Of a DNA stretch of 64,000 bases, positions 12,571 to 25,379 are shown piece after piece. The stretch is from assembly GCA_027943335.1 (NCBI GenBank), contig BSBK01007852.1:1-64000 (forward strand). Reading direction: 5' to 3'. Each line of letters opens with the position of its first letter. Within the stretch, counting starts at the first letter, position 1. The translations under genes were made by a program, and so were the position numbers. Source of the DNA: Chamaecyparis obtusa (taxonomy: Eukaryota; Streptophyta; Pinopsida; Cupressales; Cupressaceae). The notes under the pieces were generated by a model. The model made no database searches and was not told the origin of the DNA. It saw nothing but the letters and a program-made list of their open reading frames with translations.

Positions 12571-15099
12571 TACCCTCCTCCCTTGGGGAGACTTTTATGA
12601 GGAAAAATTGGTACAAACTATACTCACGTTGACAACCTTGCCTTAACTAGCCAATAACAATGTTTAACCTACTTCCTCTCCTATTGTTGAGTAGAGGGGG
12701 TCTCATAATCAACCTGGACAACTAAAGGGAGGATAAGTTGTACCAACCAAATAATAGTAGGTACCTCTTAACTTCTAAATAGGAAATTTGAAACCCATTC
12801 AAAGCCATTTTTTACAATAATAATTTTATTGTAAATGAGCTAGATAACAAGGTGATTTCTCTCTATAATTGATATGAATTATAGTTCTTAAAATATGGTG
12901 TGTCAAATATAAATGCTATAAAAATCCTATTATTCATTATATTTGTCTATGACTCCCAAGTTTAGACATTTGAGCTAATTGCAAGAGTTTGAGGTTTATA
13001 TTTTTTTATTTTTACTATTTATCATGTGATTTTTCCTCCTAACCATGTCATCATGAAGTGGTAAAAGGTGAGGTTTAAAGTGAGGTTGCTACCTTTATCC
13101 AAAATGAGCCAATATTTAGTTGAGAACGGACATGATCGCACTATACAGGCAGTATTTACTCTTTCTAATATTACTAATTATTATGTTGGTGTGATTAACA
13201 TTTATGTTTGAATGGTCTTGTTGAGACAGCGATGGGGACTTCCCCAACACACCCTAAACACATGCTCTATTACACTAGATGAAGGGTTTCTTGACCCAAT
13301 GTTACTCCACCCAATATTTGAATACATAATATAAAAAAAGATGATAACTCAAAAAACTTATGAGCAATAACTTGCCTTATATTAAAATAAAATGAAATAT
13401 AAATTCATTAATATAAAAATATTAGTCACTTAGGCTTTATTAATATTTAAATAATTTATATTATTTATTAATTTAGAGAAAATAATTTATATTTATATTT
13501 AAATATCCTATCTATTTTCAACAAGTATCCTCAGTCATAAGGGAAGAGGAAGCCTATGTCTCCACATGAGACTAAATTTTTTGGCAATGTGTCCTCATGA
13601 GACCAAGTCTCTTGCCACTTTCCCTATCATTCAGTCCCTTATCCCTCCACGTCATTATGTCAAGGCTAACTCATAAGACACTTGTTACAAGAGTCCTACA
13701 ATGGAAATTCTTCTTCTCTCATTCTCTCACATCCTCCTCCCACATAACCCTCTAGGTTGTTAAAGCAGGACATCATTCTAGGATTCTTGTTGAAGGTTTT
13801 GCAAATTGGGTAGCAAGCTAAGTGGGACGGGTGACCAAGATGCAATGAGTGCTAAGTATACCATTCATTCTCATGAGAGATGGCTTCTTGTGAGCCACTA
13901 CTCTTGAAACATGGGTCAATAAGATCGACTCAATAATTACACAATTAAATCCTGATAGGAATATCATAATAGTTCTTGATCCTTTCATTTAAAGTCATAA
14001 AATTAATCCATCCAAGGGTCTATCCTAGAATAAAATGAACCTTGTGATTTAGCAAATTTTCTAAAGGAGTTTATAAAAATTATTAGCCCTTCAGCTGATT
14101 CAACTATCAAGATCAAGACAAGTGAATTAAATTAAGCCATATTTTGTGTAATCAAAACCACACATTAGATCAAGTCTATGCAAAAGATTATATGTATTAC
14201 ATGATGCCCCAAGCCTAAGACATTAGCCAAGAGAACATTTTTCTTGAAAAATAACATAAGAACTAGTCCAATAAGTAAGATCAATATTGACTTTTTGTAA
14301 ACTACATGCTAACACATGCGTGAAGTATAATATCAAGCACAATGACATACAAAACATAACAAGGACCTTCCACTCTTGTTTTGCTTCTTTAAATGTCAAA
14401 AACAAGGTAGCACAAGAAGAAGGTTTACCAATCATGTGACAAATGGTGAACCTATGAGAGAGTGGAATTACACCATAACAAAAAAATAATGCCTAACTTG
14501 TGATTATGTTCTCTTATAAATACAACATGAAAGAATCATCTACCACAACTCCACTCCTAAACACACCTTGACTAAATGGAACCTTGCTAGTGTACTTCCT
14601 GGTTACTAATGTCCTATCTGAACATCAATCTCCTTTTCTGATATTAAAGCTAAATCCACAGACACAAAATAATATCTACAGTCATGGAGATCTGATCCAC
14701 AAATGTAGAAGTGAGCTAGAGCAGCAAACAATTAAAACTTTAGAAGCTAAGACTTTGTCACTGGTATTAGTACACAACTTGCCTGTCATTACCTTTTAGA
14801 ACTAATGATTATTTTCAATTCATTTAGTTTCTGTAATTAATTAAATTATCAGTCCATCTTCTTTAATTGATTATCCTTAAAAAATAATCAACAAGGTTAT
14901 AGTAAAACCCTTACACCTTCGTGTAATTATAGTCAATGGTACGCACATATAAATTGCGTACCATAGAGATTAAAGGTAGTCTGTTAAGAATGGCTTCTGT
15001 TCTAGAAATATAAGCTTAAAGAAATTAATGAAGCAATGACATCTTCGAAGACACAAAGTACCTAAGCCAAAAGCATAGAGAAAAACAAGCTTGCTACAA
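12571..15099. other. No recognised feature
   Basis: AT-rich sequence with only short chance ORFs (such as 14584-14799). I see no domain, RNA gene, terminal repeat or ordered repeat here. Confidence 0.4.
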
Positions 15100-15900
15100 A
15101 GTTTTTATCAGAATTTATAGAACAAAAGAACTTATAAATTTTTTGATACTGTGAACAGAACATAAAGAGGGTGAGAATTTGATGTAACTGTCAATATTTG
15201 GGTTTCATCAGATTTCATATACAAAAGAACAGAATTTGAAATGACAGAAAATTGTCGATCTATCAGGAAAATAACAAATAACTGGGGTATAGTCTGAGTT
15301 TACATACAAAAAGAAAGAAACCCAAATGGCGAAGAATTGCCAATCGTTTAGAAAATAACTGATAAAACACTTCGAATTTTATGACAAAGGAACTTTCTGT
15401 GAACAGAGGAGGTGAGAATTTGATGTAATCATCAATATTTGGGTTTCTTTCAATTCATTTACATTTCTTTTTTCTATATTGTTTTATTTATTTTGTTGAT
15501 AAATCATAAAGTATAATATGAAATGTTATAGTTTTAACTAAATACAGCAAATTACCAACTTAATAGATTGTTGTAAAAATAAAATGTCATTAATTACCAA
15601 CTTAATAGATTGTTGTAAAAATATAATATCATTAATTGACAGAAAATTGTATATGTACCAGAAAAATAACATATAAAAAATCTAAGAGTTTTGTGAAATT
15701 GTCAATACTGGGGTCCAATCTGAGCCTGCATACAAAAGAAAGGAAACCCAAAAGATAGAGAATTGCCAATCTTTTACGAAAATAACTGATAAAAAAACTT
15801 CAAGTTTTATGTAACTGTCAAGGTTGTCATCAGAATTTATATACAAAAGAAAAGAGCTCCAAATGACTCAGAAAATTAGTGATCTACTGTTTAGATGCCA
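15100..15900. repeat. Degenerate ~100-bp repeats 3' of the DCD gene
   Basis: Five irregular units share the phrases TACAAAAGAA (near 15112, 15220, 15305, 15730 and 15838), AAAATAACTGATAAAA and GTCAATATTTGGGTTTC. Spacing is uneven because of other sequence at 15440-15635. They lie directly downstream of the DCD gene and may be its 3' flank. Not coding as far as I can read. Confidence 0.65.
15551..15634. repeat. 42-bp tandem duplication
   Basis: Copies at 15551-15592 and 15593-15634 begin ATTACCAACTTAATAGATTG and differ at about three bases near the end. Confidence 0.93.
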
Positions 15901-16074
15901 GATAGAGAACCTGCTACTTTTGTATAATTCTTAATACTTGAGCTTTTCCAGTTTGGTGGGGTAGGCAAATTGAGAGAGGTGTGTTATGTAACCAGATGCC
16001 CAGCTATAAATTTTTGGATTGGTCCTGATGGCGGACCATTCAAGCCTTTTATCAGAACTTTCTCCTCCTAACTT

Positions 16075-18220
16075 CTAATATTTCCTCCTATTTGCATAAT
16101 CCTCTGACATTATATTCTTCTGAATACTAAAACTAGATTCATGTGGTGCAGACTGGTGGAAAGAGCTTATCCTGCTGCTCTGTTCCATATTTGCTTGATG
16201 CTGAGAAAAGTTTGAACTGCTCATTGAAGCTTTCTCTTCTTTCCATACATAAGAATCATGAAGATTGTCCTCTGATATTCTATTCGTTTGAATATGGTTG
16301 AATGAGCTCACCTTGCCTGTATGTTTCATATCTGGCTGACACTCTGAATAATTTGGTATAGCTTTCTCCACTTCATAAGGACGTGATTTATGAAGGTAAA
16401 ACTCTGAGCATCTATTCTTTCTTGTATGACTGAAAGAACTTACACTGCTAGTATGTTCCTTGTCTAGCTGACAACCAGAAAATTTCTTTGAGGATTTCTC
16501 TTCTTCAGAAAGACTTGAGTTTTGAATATGATCCTCTGAGATTTTCCTCTTTTCAATGCGGTGGGAAGAATTTACCCTACCAGTATGTTCCATCACCATG
16601 TCTAACTGAAACTCAGAAAAAATCAATTTATCTTCTTCTTCTTTGGGAGAACATGAGTTACAGAGATGATCTGATCTTCTCATCCTTTTATTATGGTTGG
16701 AAGAGCTACCAGTATGCAGTTCCATGTCTGGCTGAGACTCAGAGAAATTCCATGAATCTTTCTCTTCTTCCAAAGGACATGAGCTATGATGATGATCCCC
16801 CAAGATACTTTTTCCTTGAGTATGGTCCTCAGAGGTTATCCTGTAGGCATGTTCGATAACTAACTGGCATTCAGAACAGTTTGGCAAATCTTTCTCTTCT
16901 GTCAGAGAACAGGAATTGTGAGGTTGATCCTCTGAAATTCTCTCCTTTTCAATATGACCCTAGCTGGCAAGTTCCATTTCTAGCTGAGAATGACACCCAG
17001 AAAACTTTGGGCTGCCCTTTGAAACTTCCTTCTCTTTAGGGAGGCATAAGTTACTGAGATGGTCCTGGGAAGAGCTTATCTTGATGGGATGTTCCAATTT
17101 TAGTTGATCTGCAGAAAAGTTCTTACTGCCCATTGAAACTTTCTCTTCCTTCTGAGGACATGATTTATAAAGATGATTCCCTGTTATTATATTCTTTTGA
17201 ATATCGCCAAAATTACTTGCCCTTCCTCTATTTTCCGTCCTAATCTGGCACTCAGTAAACTCTGAACCGACCCATGAAACTTTATCTTCATATAAATGAT
17301 CCTCTTCTACATGAAGCCTTACTGTAGGTTTCCCTTCATACACATACCCATTTGTCTCAGAGCCTTCAGCTCTTAAATAATCACATGACTGTAAATTCTC
17401 AACCGTAAAAGACTCCCCCTCATTACATATTTCAGTTGACTCCTTGGATACCTGATGACTTTGTACACATGCTTGAGTACAAAACTGCCGTTACCACCTG
17501 TGATTTGATTTCCCTCATAATTTTGCTCAGATTTACTTTCCTCTGCCAACAAATAGTTTTCCTGGTTTTCTCCCAAGTTTTCATGCAAACCTGTTGTGAG
17601 CTTAGCTCATTTTTGAACTTGTTCCGAGTGAAGTAGTTTTCTTCTATGACATTTCGGAAATCCTTCTCAGCTATAGGTTTGCATTTCCTGAATATGCCAA
17701 ATCTCACCTGAGAAGGAATAGATCTGCCAAAAGCCATATGTTGTATATTCTTACCGCCTTGTGAAGTTGCCTCAAAAATCCCATGCAGCTCTCTTGAATC
17801 CACAACAAAGAGGAACAATTTTGTTCCAGGGACAATGCTTTGTACCATTTTTAACTGTGATTGAGGCAGGGCAAACAAACCATATTGAAAGCATAGTGGC
17901 ATTGTTCTTTTATTGCATAAGAATATAAATCCAGTAGGCGGACTGTCCAGTCTAAGTTTTTCCAACAGATTTGGAGGGATTTTTAGACACTTTGATTCTT
18001 GAAGAATGATATCATTCTGCCCATCTTCTGTAATGCTCACTTGGCAAGAATTGTTATCTTCATGAGGGTTAGCTTCATCATTGGTTCTTTTTAGGGTATT
18101 TGCTTTACCAATCCTACCATAGTTTTGCATAAGGATTGTTGAATGTGCTTTCTCCGTAGGCCCAGAAAGTCTTCTAATTTCACAAATTTCTTCCTCTTTA
18201 CTTTTGAATGATCCTTTCAT
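16075..18220 (-). pseudogene. DCD-domain protein with about nine tandem ~45-residue repeats, broken
   Basis: The ATG at 18218-18220 opens an ORF with a DCD (development and cell death) domain at about residues 95-210. Visible hallmarks are GFIFLCNKRTM, the YGLFALP motif, IVPGTKLFLFVVD, LHGIFEATSQGG, PSQVRFGIFRKC and FRNVIEENYF, the order known from plant DCD proteins linked to stress and cell-death responses. After it the frame shifts twice (near 17590 and 17470). It then continues in one frame to TAG at 16960 and on to the natural stop at 16075. This C-terminal part is about nine copies of a motif like FSECQ-x-D-x-EHT-x(n)-SSF-x(n)-SEDHL-x(n)-EEEK, rich in Ser, Glu and His. Known DCD proteins have other C-terminal repeats (for example Kelch), so this tract is unusual. 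The breaks suggest a pseudogene, but two single-base assembly errors plus one stop cannot be excluded. Confidence 0.8.
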
Positions 18221-18516
18221 ATTCTCCTTTTCATAAAATACTTATTTTTCTTTTGATTATTTATAGGGTTTAAGTATTTTATTTTAAAGTGCAAAGTTTA
18301 GAGGTACTGGTTCCGATTTTTTATTTTAGGGTAAGTCTGATGACAAAACCTCCTTCTCGACTCCTCTGCTTCTTATTGGTGTTGATCTCCCTTGGCCGGA
18401 TGACAAAACCCCCTTCTGGGCTCCTTTGCTTCGGTGTTGCTATCGCTTCTTAATGACTTTATTGTTATTTTTGTTATCTACCTTTCCCCACTCAATAAGA
18501 CTCTGACGAGCGATCT
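18221..18516. other. 5' flank of the DCD gene with a ~59-bp duplication
   Basis: Contains two copies of GATGACAAAACCTCCTTCT with following text (about 18339-18374 and 18398-18433), offset ~59 bp. No clear TATA box chosen. Repeat R begins at 18517, so the promoter of the gene would be this short stretch and R itself. Confidence 0.6.
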
Positions 18517-18777
18517 TATGTAAATATTTTTTACTCAATAGTAATTGATAAACATTCATAAAAGAAAAACTGTGTTTAACCTTTCAATATGAAAAACCTA
18601 CAATTCTATTTTATTCTCCTCATAAAATTAATTCAAAGATAAAATTCTTACCTTTTTAAACTACTCCGCAATCTCGAACTATAATATATTGAGCTTGAAT
18701 TATTTTTTGCTAAAATGAAAATTGGAACAACCTTCCTTCTACTCGCATACCTCCACAATAAACATCCATTGAACATT

Positions 18778-18780
<3 letters not shown>

Positions 18781-18827
<47 letters not shown>
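18781..18827. repeat. (AT)n microsatellite, about 23 units
   Basis: Uninterrupted AT dinucleotides inside repeat R. Confidence 0.97.
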
Positions 18828-18830
<3 letters not shown>

Positions 18831-19827
18831 TCTTATCCCAATTAAAATCTAATCTTACCAAAATAATTTCTTAGATTTCATTTTTAGTTTGGCCAGTCCA
18901 TGAGACCCTCCTTAAAACAATAAAAATAGTTTTTCACTTGATGACGTATTTCTTGTTTATTATTTTATTTTAGTTAATAATTTTTTAAAAAAACCCACCT
19001 TAATGTGTTGGTTTACATTATTTAAAATTAATTTCATTTTTATAGAGAATATAATAAAAATATTTACACGTCAATTATATTAAAGTTCAAATAACTTTTC
19101 ATATATTAAAGGTTTTATTTCGTAGAATATATTAGTTTTAAAATTGCTTTAGTTATTAACATTTAAACACCTTCAAAATTTAACATAATTGTAAATAATA
19201 AGTTATTTATTTTGTAAAGTATATTTTATTTCTATTAATGATATAATAATCATAATGTTGTTCATTAAAACAACTTATATTAGATATTATTTAGGAACAA
19301 GGTCATATTACATTAAATGATTTAATTGAAAAAGCAATCTCACTTGTTTTTTAAGTTCTACTAGGATTTCTAGTGTGTATCTTTGTCAATATCAAATTAC
19401 TTTAAAAAATAGGAATTTTATTCTTTTTCTTTCATTTATTGTGATGCCCTTTCCAGCACTCAACTTTTAAGTATTTTTGCCCATTTTAAATTGCCTTAAT
19501 GTTTCATTCCTTCATGACTACGATTAGTAAAGTTGAAGATTTGATGGAAACAAGCAACAACACCCCTACCTAAACATCCCTAAAACTTTGTATCTAAGGT
19601 ATTTCACAAGGTATGTCTTTTGAGACACCGCTTGATATCATTCTTTTAGTTCAATAATTTTATCTAATGTGTGTCTTTAGGCACCCTTTTTGGTTTTTCC
19701 TCTCCAAGCTCTAAAATGATTAATTATGAGAAATAAAACTATTGTTGGCTTGGTTCCTAGAGTTCAAAAGCTATTGCATGATTTATCTAAATAGATTTAG
19801 ATGATTATATATATAATAGAAATAATT

Positions 19828-19969
19828 GGTCCAATGAATTATATTTAAAATATTGGCTAACATGATTGTAGGATTTGAAACAAGATAATATTAGTAAAGG
19901 TCCAATGAATTATATTTAAAATATTGGCTAACATGATTGTAGGATATGAAACAAGATTATATTAGTAAA
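19828..19969. repeat. 71-bp direct tandem duplication in R (U2)
   Basis: Same duplication as at 901-1042; copies at 19828-19898 and 19899-19969. Confidence 0.9.
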
Positions 19970-20159
19970 GACTTTTTATTGGTAAAGAAATAATTCTAAC
20001 CATATTATATTTCTTATGTTAATTGTACTTGTGATTTTAGGGAAAGATTTAGGATTATCTGAAATGAGGACATTACAGTTGTACTCAATGCATCCTTTTT
20101 ATCAATCTCTTAAACACCTTTAGTTGACATGTCAATCCTCAAAATATAAGATATGAGAT

Positions 20160-21190
20160 TGATGAACTCCAACTGATTGAATATCTAAATGAACTAAAGA
20201 AACAATGATTAGAGATCACCGAGCTATTGAAATGATATGTAAGATGATTAAATCAGTCAATATGTTGTCATTGATGTCAACTAGTTTTGACAGTACTTAT
20301 CATGATAGTTACAAGCATCTGATCATCTGTTGAAGGAAGAAAAGATGAAGAACAGAGATATCTACATGAGGAAAAGATGGATATGACAGAGAAGGATAAG
20401 GTAAACATTGGGTAACTTATTGATGAGTCTATGAATTTATATTGTTGACTTGATCATGTTACATTAATCTATTATGAAGAAGAGATTTGAAATGGAACAA
20501 GTCAATGTGGTCGGTAATTGAATATTTCTATATACACCGAGCCAATGCAGTGTATACCGAGTGACAGTATAATTGAGCTAGTTATCACCGACGCATTTAT
20601 ATATTAACTGAGTATGGATGAAAACATTAAATGCTAATAATAGCCAACTAAATTTGATGATCTAGAAATTGTTATGATTTCGAGGTTAAGGATGAAGTTA
20701 GTTATGAGATCCACGACTAAAAAAATTTAAAGCTAATCTAAAGCATGAGATTGAAACGTGTTATGAACACATCTGTCGAGGAAGGTATAAGTGGCAAAAT
20801 GGACGAAGGAGATCAAGTGGCAAAATATAATGGTTGATATGAAAATGGTTTACTTGTCTATATTAGAGATATAAGTTTCATTATTGAAATATGCCAGACA
20901 AAAGGAGACAGCAGAGATTTCGTGTGAAGACAGTATTCATGCATGCCTGATCAAACTGGTTATTGAAGAACAGAGAGCTGCAGAGATTACCGAGTGTTAG
21001 AGAACTATTTACAGAGTGAAAGTAAGTTGAGAAATATTGAGGGAAGTGAATTGATTAGTGATCAAAGGATTTTTAAGAGCTTAGCATAAATCTGAATATT
21101 TGCAATTGAGTTGTATTTGAATTGGATCAGTAATGTATCAATTTAACTATTGATTCAGAAAATCTCTTAACCGAGTGGACTTAACAATCT
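20160..21190 (+). mobile_element. Copia-type LTR relic, U2 copy
   Basis: Same relic at the same place in the unit as 1233-2260, starting TGATGAACTCCAACTG. Its presence at the identical junction in both units shows it inserted before the unit was duplicated. Confidence 0.7.
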
Positions 21191-21716
21191 TATGTAATCT
21201 AGGCTCTTCTTCCAGGAAGAAAACTAAAAAAGCCCTCCCTTCTCCTGCACTTGAATATCAATGTTTGATTCCACATGATCTTGGATAGGTTATGACATAG
21301 AAATATTGTCTTATATTATATTTATACATTTGTGCATTCATTTCATTAATTTTTTTATTATTACAGTCAAGGAATTGACTATTATTGAGGACAGTTGCTG
21401 GCATTTGTAGCACAGTCAGCAAGTTAAACATACAAGCATAACTATAAGGTATGGGAAATTTACAAAGCATAAGACATCCACATAAACATAAATTAGTATA
21501 CATCAATACACCAAACACATGAATTGCATACCTAAAATATATAAAAAAATATTTGTTGGGCATGAAGCCAAATATATGTCAAATAATGTCATACATTGAA
21601 TATATTCAATACAGTTAAACTGGCTTCCTCAAAGCCAAATGGATATACAACGTATCACTTATACAATATACAAAAAATATGTCCACTAATGCCATATAGG
21701 CATACAATCCATATCC
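21191..21716. other. Unassigned segment, U2 counterpart of 2299-2771
   Basis: AT-rich. It contains about 60 bp absent from U1 (near 21650-21740), including part of the true last exon of the U gene. No other feature seen. Confidence 0.4.
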
Positions 21717-23642
21717 CTAATCTAGTCCTTTCCCGCCAGGGGAAGAAAACAAATCCCGAGCTATCTTTGATCGTGGGGTCGATGGAGATGCAGTGGATCT
21801 TGTAGTCTTCCGAGTGCACTCACTCGTCCTCTTGTCTAGACTCTTCTGCAGCTCGAGCTGATAATAAAAAATTTAAGCATCAATAACTAATATACATCAA
21901 AATTAAATTATACAATGACATAAAATTGAATATTCGCTTACCGCTAGCAAATAGTCACTATGTTCATCCACCGAAGGCACATGCTGGCGATCTGGAGTAA
22001 TAAGTCCCTACAACAATGATCAAAATAATAATTAAAATACATACATGAATATCATTATAAAATTCAATACAAACTATTAAAATAACAATTAAAATTAAGT
22101 GATCTCTTTCATACCTCAATCAGTGCTTTAGAACTAGCTACTACTGCAGCTACTCCACGATCCAAAGTATCACGGATAGGAGGAGTTTCTGATGTCAATT
22201 ACTGAAAATGAAACAAAAAATTATTATGCAGTTATCAAGATTACATATATTTTTTACAACCCTACTAATGAGTAAATGATACTTCTGTGAAGGTTCCACC
22301 ACGTCTTTTGGTGTGCGGTGTCGAAGTCAAAGCTCCAACATTCAACTAGTGCACATGTACATGGAAAATCATAAGATAATCATTCATATAATAACGTACT
22401 ATTGACATGTTAATTATAATGCATTATTACATATATAACTGTGGACTCAATGGTGACATCACAAAGCCAAGTGAAAGAATGTGATCATCGTGCCTCTGGA
22501 TTTTGATCATAATTTATCTAGTAATTTAGTCATTCATTCATTTATTAATTAAATATAATCAAGTAAATCAAATTAACATGCAAATAAAGATACCTCAAGG
22601 AAAGTGGCACGATGCCCTTTGCTGTCTGTTGTGAACGTCGATGGTCCACCAGTGGACATCTAATACACATGCACAATAAGTTATGATACAATTATTCATA
22701 TAATTACATAATAATCAAATATGTTAATTAAAATGTTTTATTTGATACATACTTGTGGAATTGACGACGATGTGTAGAAGGGGACATGAGGATCATTGCC
22801 ACTTCCACTACCACTGCCATTGACACTCTTGCCCTGAATTTTCATCATAATCAATAGATACTAAATTAATTAGTTATTCTTTTATAAATGAAATATGATC
22901 AAAGCAATTTAATGAGCTTGGAAATATTTACCTATGTGTCAATGCCAAATGTCATATTTAGAATGTGCACAAGCATCCACATGACCGACAAATATGCCCC
23001 CTTGAGGATTGACCATGGTCACCCTCAACTAAAGGAGTGGCACACTGAATGAGATTCTATGTCAGAGCACTAATCGTGCCTAGTGTGTCTGCTTCTACAT
23101 GTTCCTTCACAACCGAAGGAATAGTAACATGATCCACCTATGGCTTGCCAATAGGAACTCTAGGTGTGTTAAGGTCATGATGTGCCCCTACTCGATCAAA
23201 TGATGACCCCCCTCCTCTGCCCTGAGAATCTAGATAGTTAAAATAATTTGGCACCTCCTTGAGTACAAACTCGCAATAGAGTTTCCTCAAGAAATATATA
23301 GGAACCTCATGATTGTTAGAAGGAGGTGAATCAAAGACCATCCACCATCTCTCCCAAAAAAAAAATTTAATGTCTTCATTTAAGCACCAATGAATTGGGA
23401 ACCTCCTTGTTGTAGTTCTAAGAGTATCTATGTCCCTTGGTTTTTTAAATAGCTTGCAAATGTCATCTTTTGTGATTTATTTTTTTAATGTCTGCATAAG
23501 ATAATTTATTTACATAATATTGTTTTTGTTCTTCTCTTTTATCCCGCCATAAATTAATTTGCCCACTAACTGAGCTTACATGGGTCAAGATTGCTTCCAA
23601 TGATTTTGCAAGTCTTTCCCTTCCGGGATTTTTACCACTAGA
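21717..23642 (-). pseudogene. U gene copy 2, 3' part (exons 3-9 and most of exon 2)
   Basis: Homologous to 2772-4640. The last exon, 21717-21857, is 141 nt and open to a TAG stop, ending in residues RDLFSSPGGKGLD. It shows the natural C terminus that is lost in U1. The other small exons keep GT/AG borders. Exon 2 is cut at 23642 by TE2, and its 5' remainder is at 59903. Exon 2 is also frame-broken. The element inserted in the middle of an already duplicated gene. Function unknown. Confidence 0.65.
23638..23642. repeat. Target-site duplication of TE2 (left, CTAGA)
   Basis: CTAGA here and at 59898-59902 bracket the element. The empty site is visible in U1 (CCACTAGAGTC, near 4630). Confidence 0.93.
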
Positions 23643-24333
23643 TGATGAACTACAACTGATTTAGAACCTAAATGAAGAATCTGTAATTCAAGATTACTGA
23701 GGAGTTGATGATAAGATATGCAAGATGATTAAATCAGTATTATGTTGTGATTGATGTCAGCTAGCTTGACAATACTTATTTTGTAAGTTACTATACCGAC
23801 ACATCTGAAGGAATGTGAAAGAGATGAAGAACATAAATCTCTACATGAGGAAGATGTATATGACAGATGAGGATAAGGAATGCACTGAGTAACTTGTTGA
23901 TGAGTCTATGACTTGATGAAATTGACTTTATTATGTTGCATTCATCTATGATGAAGAATAGAGCTGAAAGACACAAAGTAGTGTTGTCGGTAAATAAAGC
24001 ATTTCAGTATACACCGAAGAAGTGTAGTGTATACCAAGAACAGTGTTAACCGACCTTGTGTTCACTAACACATTTCTTTGTTAATTGAGCAAAATAGAAA
24101 AGAATTAAATGATCAGTTTAGTCGATAAAGTGATGAGCTGTAAAGTGTATGAAATTGAGGTAACAGATAATGTTTGTTATGAAGATCGACGGGTAACATA
24201 AATCAAAAGGGATCTAAGGGAGCATATTGAAATATGTTACTGACACATCAGCCGAGGGAGCTTAAAGCAGAAAAATCTATGAATATGATTAAGCGGCAAA
24301 ATCTAATGGAGGAAAAGACAATGATTTACTCAT

Positions 24334-24342
24334 CTATATAAG
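24334..24342 (+). promoter_or_regulatory. TATA-like box in TE2 5' LTR
   Basis: CTATATAAG, conserved at the same place in the 3' LTR (51857-51865) and in both LTR relics (1931-1939 in U1). Position alone supports the role. Confidence 0.5.
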
Positions 24343-24414
24343 AGACATTGGTTTCATTATGAAAAATATGCCAGAAGAAGAAGATACTGTAGAATTATCG
24401 CGTGGAGAAGTTTT

Positions 24415-25260
24415 TGTTAGGAATAAGGTGTCTCAACCTTGGATAATTCCTATTCTTATTATTTGTTTTGTAAATTTATTTTTTGCAAATAATGTAATTA
24501 AGTGTGAGTGTACATGTCTAGTTGGCATGTTGATGTGTCACTCCACTTGATGTGTCGGCATCTTGTGCGTAAGGAGATCATGACTGAAATGGTCATGACG
24601 GATTCCTATGACGTGTAAGAACTATTTAAGGAATGTGCTATGACAGGTGTAAGAGCATCTTATGACTTGGGCCTATTTGGGTGCCCAAGAAGAAGTGGTT
24701 GGTGTGTGTAAGAGAATATGCCAAAAATAGGTTGGTATGACAGATTCTCTTACACTTCTCTTGTGACCGTTATTTTTGGTAGATTCTATGACAAGCTATC
24801 ATAGTCTATTCTAGGGATGGACGCCTATTCTTGGAATTGCATGTAACAACTATGTACATGTGGCTTTGTGCATGGGTCTTGGTGGTTGTGCCTATTTTTG
24901 GGTCCAGAGGAGTCTATATATATGATGCTGCTCCTATAGGAGAGATATAACAAAGTTTAAGTCTTGTTGGCTTTGTCTCTCATTTCCTGAAAGAACTTGC
25001 ATTGCAAGTGTATTGTAATCTTTGTGTTGAAGATAATACATTGTGCAAGTTTTGGAGTGCTGGGATTTTTTACCGAAAGGTTTTCCCTAGGGTATATCGT
25101 TGTGTCATTCTCTATTTTTCTGTATGTATGGTATGTGGTTGCAATATCTTTGTTAAAGTAGTTAACAAATCTGAAATTGTAAGGATTTATAAGAATTTGC
25201 ACAATACTCTCCTATAGAGATTAGCGTAGGAAGTTGTTTCCGCACCTGAGTTTCCTTACA
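24415..25260 (+). mobile_element. TE1 5' LTR
   Basis: Begins TGTTAGGAATAAGG and ends TTTCCTTACA, identical in length to 29465-30310. TATA-like TATATATATG at about 24914-24923. Confidence 0.95.
24914..24923 (+). promoter_or_regulatory. TATA-like box in TE1 5' LTR
   Basis: Sequence CTATATATAT, also present in the 3' LTR near 29964. Inferred promoter from composition and position. Confidence 0.45.
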
Positions 25261-25262
25261 AG

Positions 25263-25274
25263 TGGTATCAGAGC
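25263..25274 (+). other. TE1 primer-binding site (tRNA-Met type)
   Basis: TGGTATCAGAGC two bases after the LTR, the classic complement of the initiator tRNA-Met 3' end in copia elements. Confidence 0.9.
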
Positions 25275-25379
25275 TTGATCAACTTTTGATCCTAGTTGTT
25301 GGGTAGGGTTTTTTGAGCTAATCTCAAGTTTGAGTGGGAGTTTTTTGCAAAGCATTCTGAATCTTATTTGCAGATTGAG

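Larger units (their letters stand above)
18517..20159. repeat. Repeat R, left copy in unit U2
   Basis: Matches window positions 1-1232 from 18931 onward and matches 5373 onward from 18517. It lacks the 1.4-kb block of the right copies, as does U1-left. It contains an (AT)n microsatellite (18781-18827) and the 71-bp duplication, and ends at the LTR relic. Confidence 0.8.

Noticed and set aside
17560..17605. A short intron explaining the first DCD frameshift (CAG|GTTTGC donor)
   Set aside because: The only acceptor restoring the frame is about 29 bp away, too short for a plant intron; a one-base indel is simpler.
17436..17636. Plus-strand ORF opposite the DCD gene
   Set aside because: Complement of the coding region; no supporting signals.
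24957..25217. Paired ORFs on both strands in the TE1 LTRs (also 30007-30267)
   Set aside because: Duplicated only because the LTR is duplicated; no protein features.
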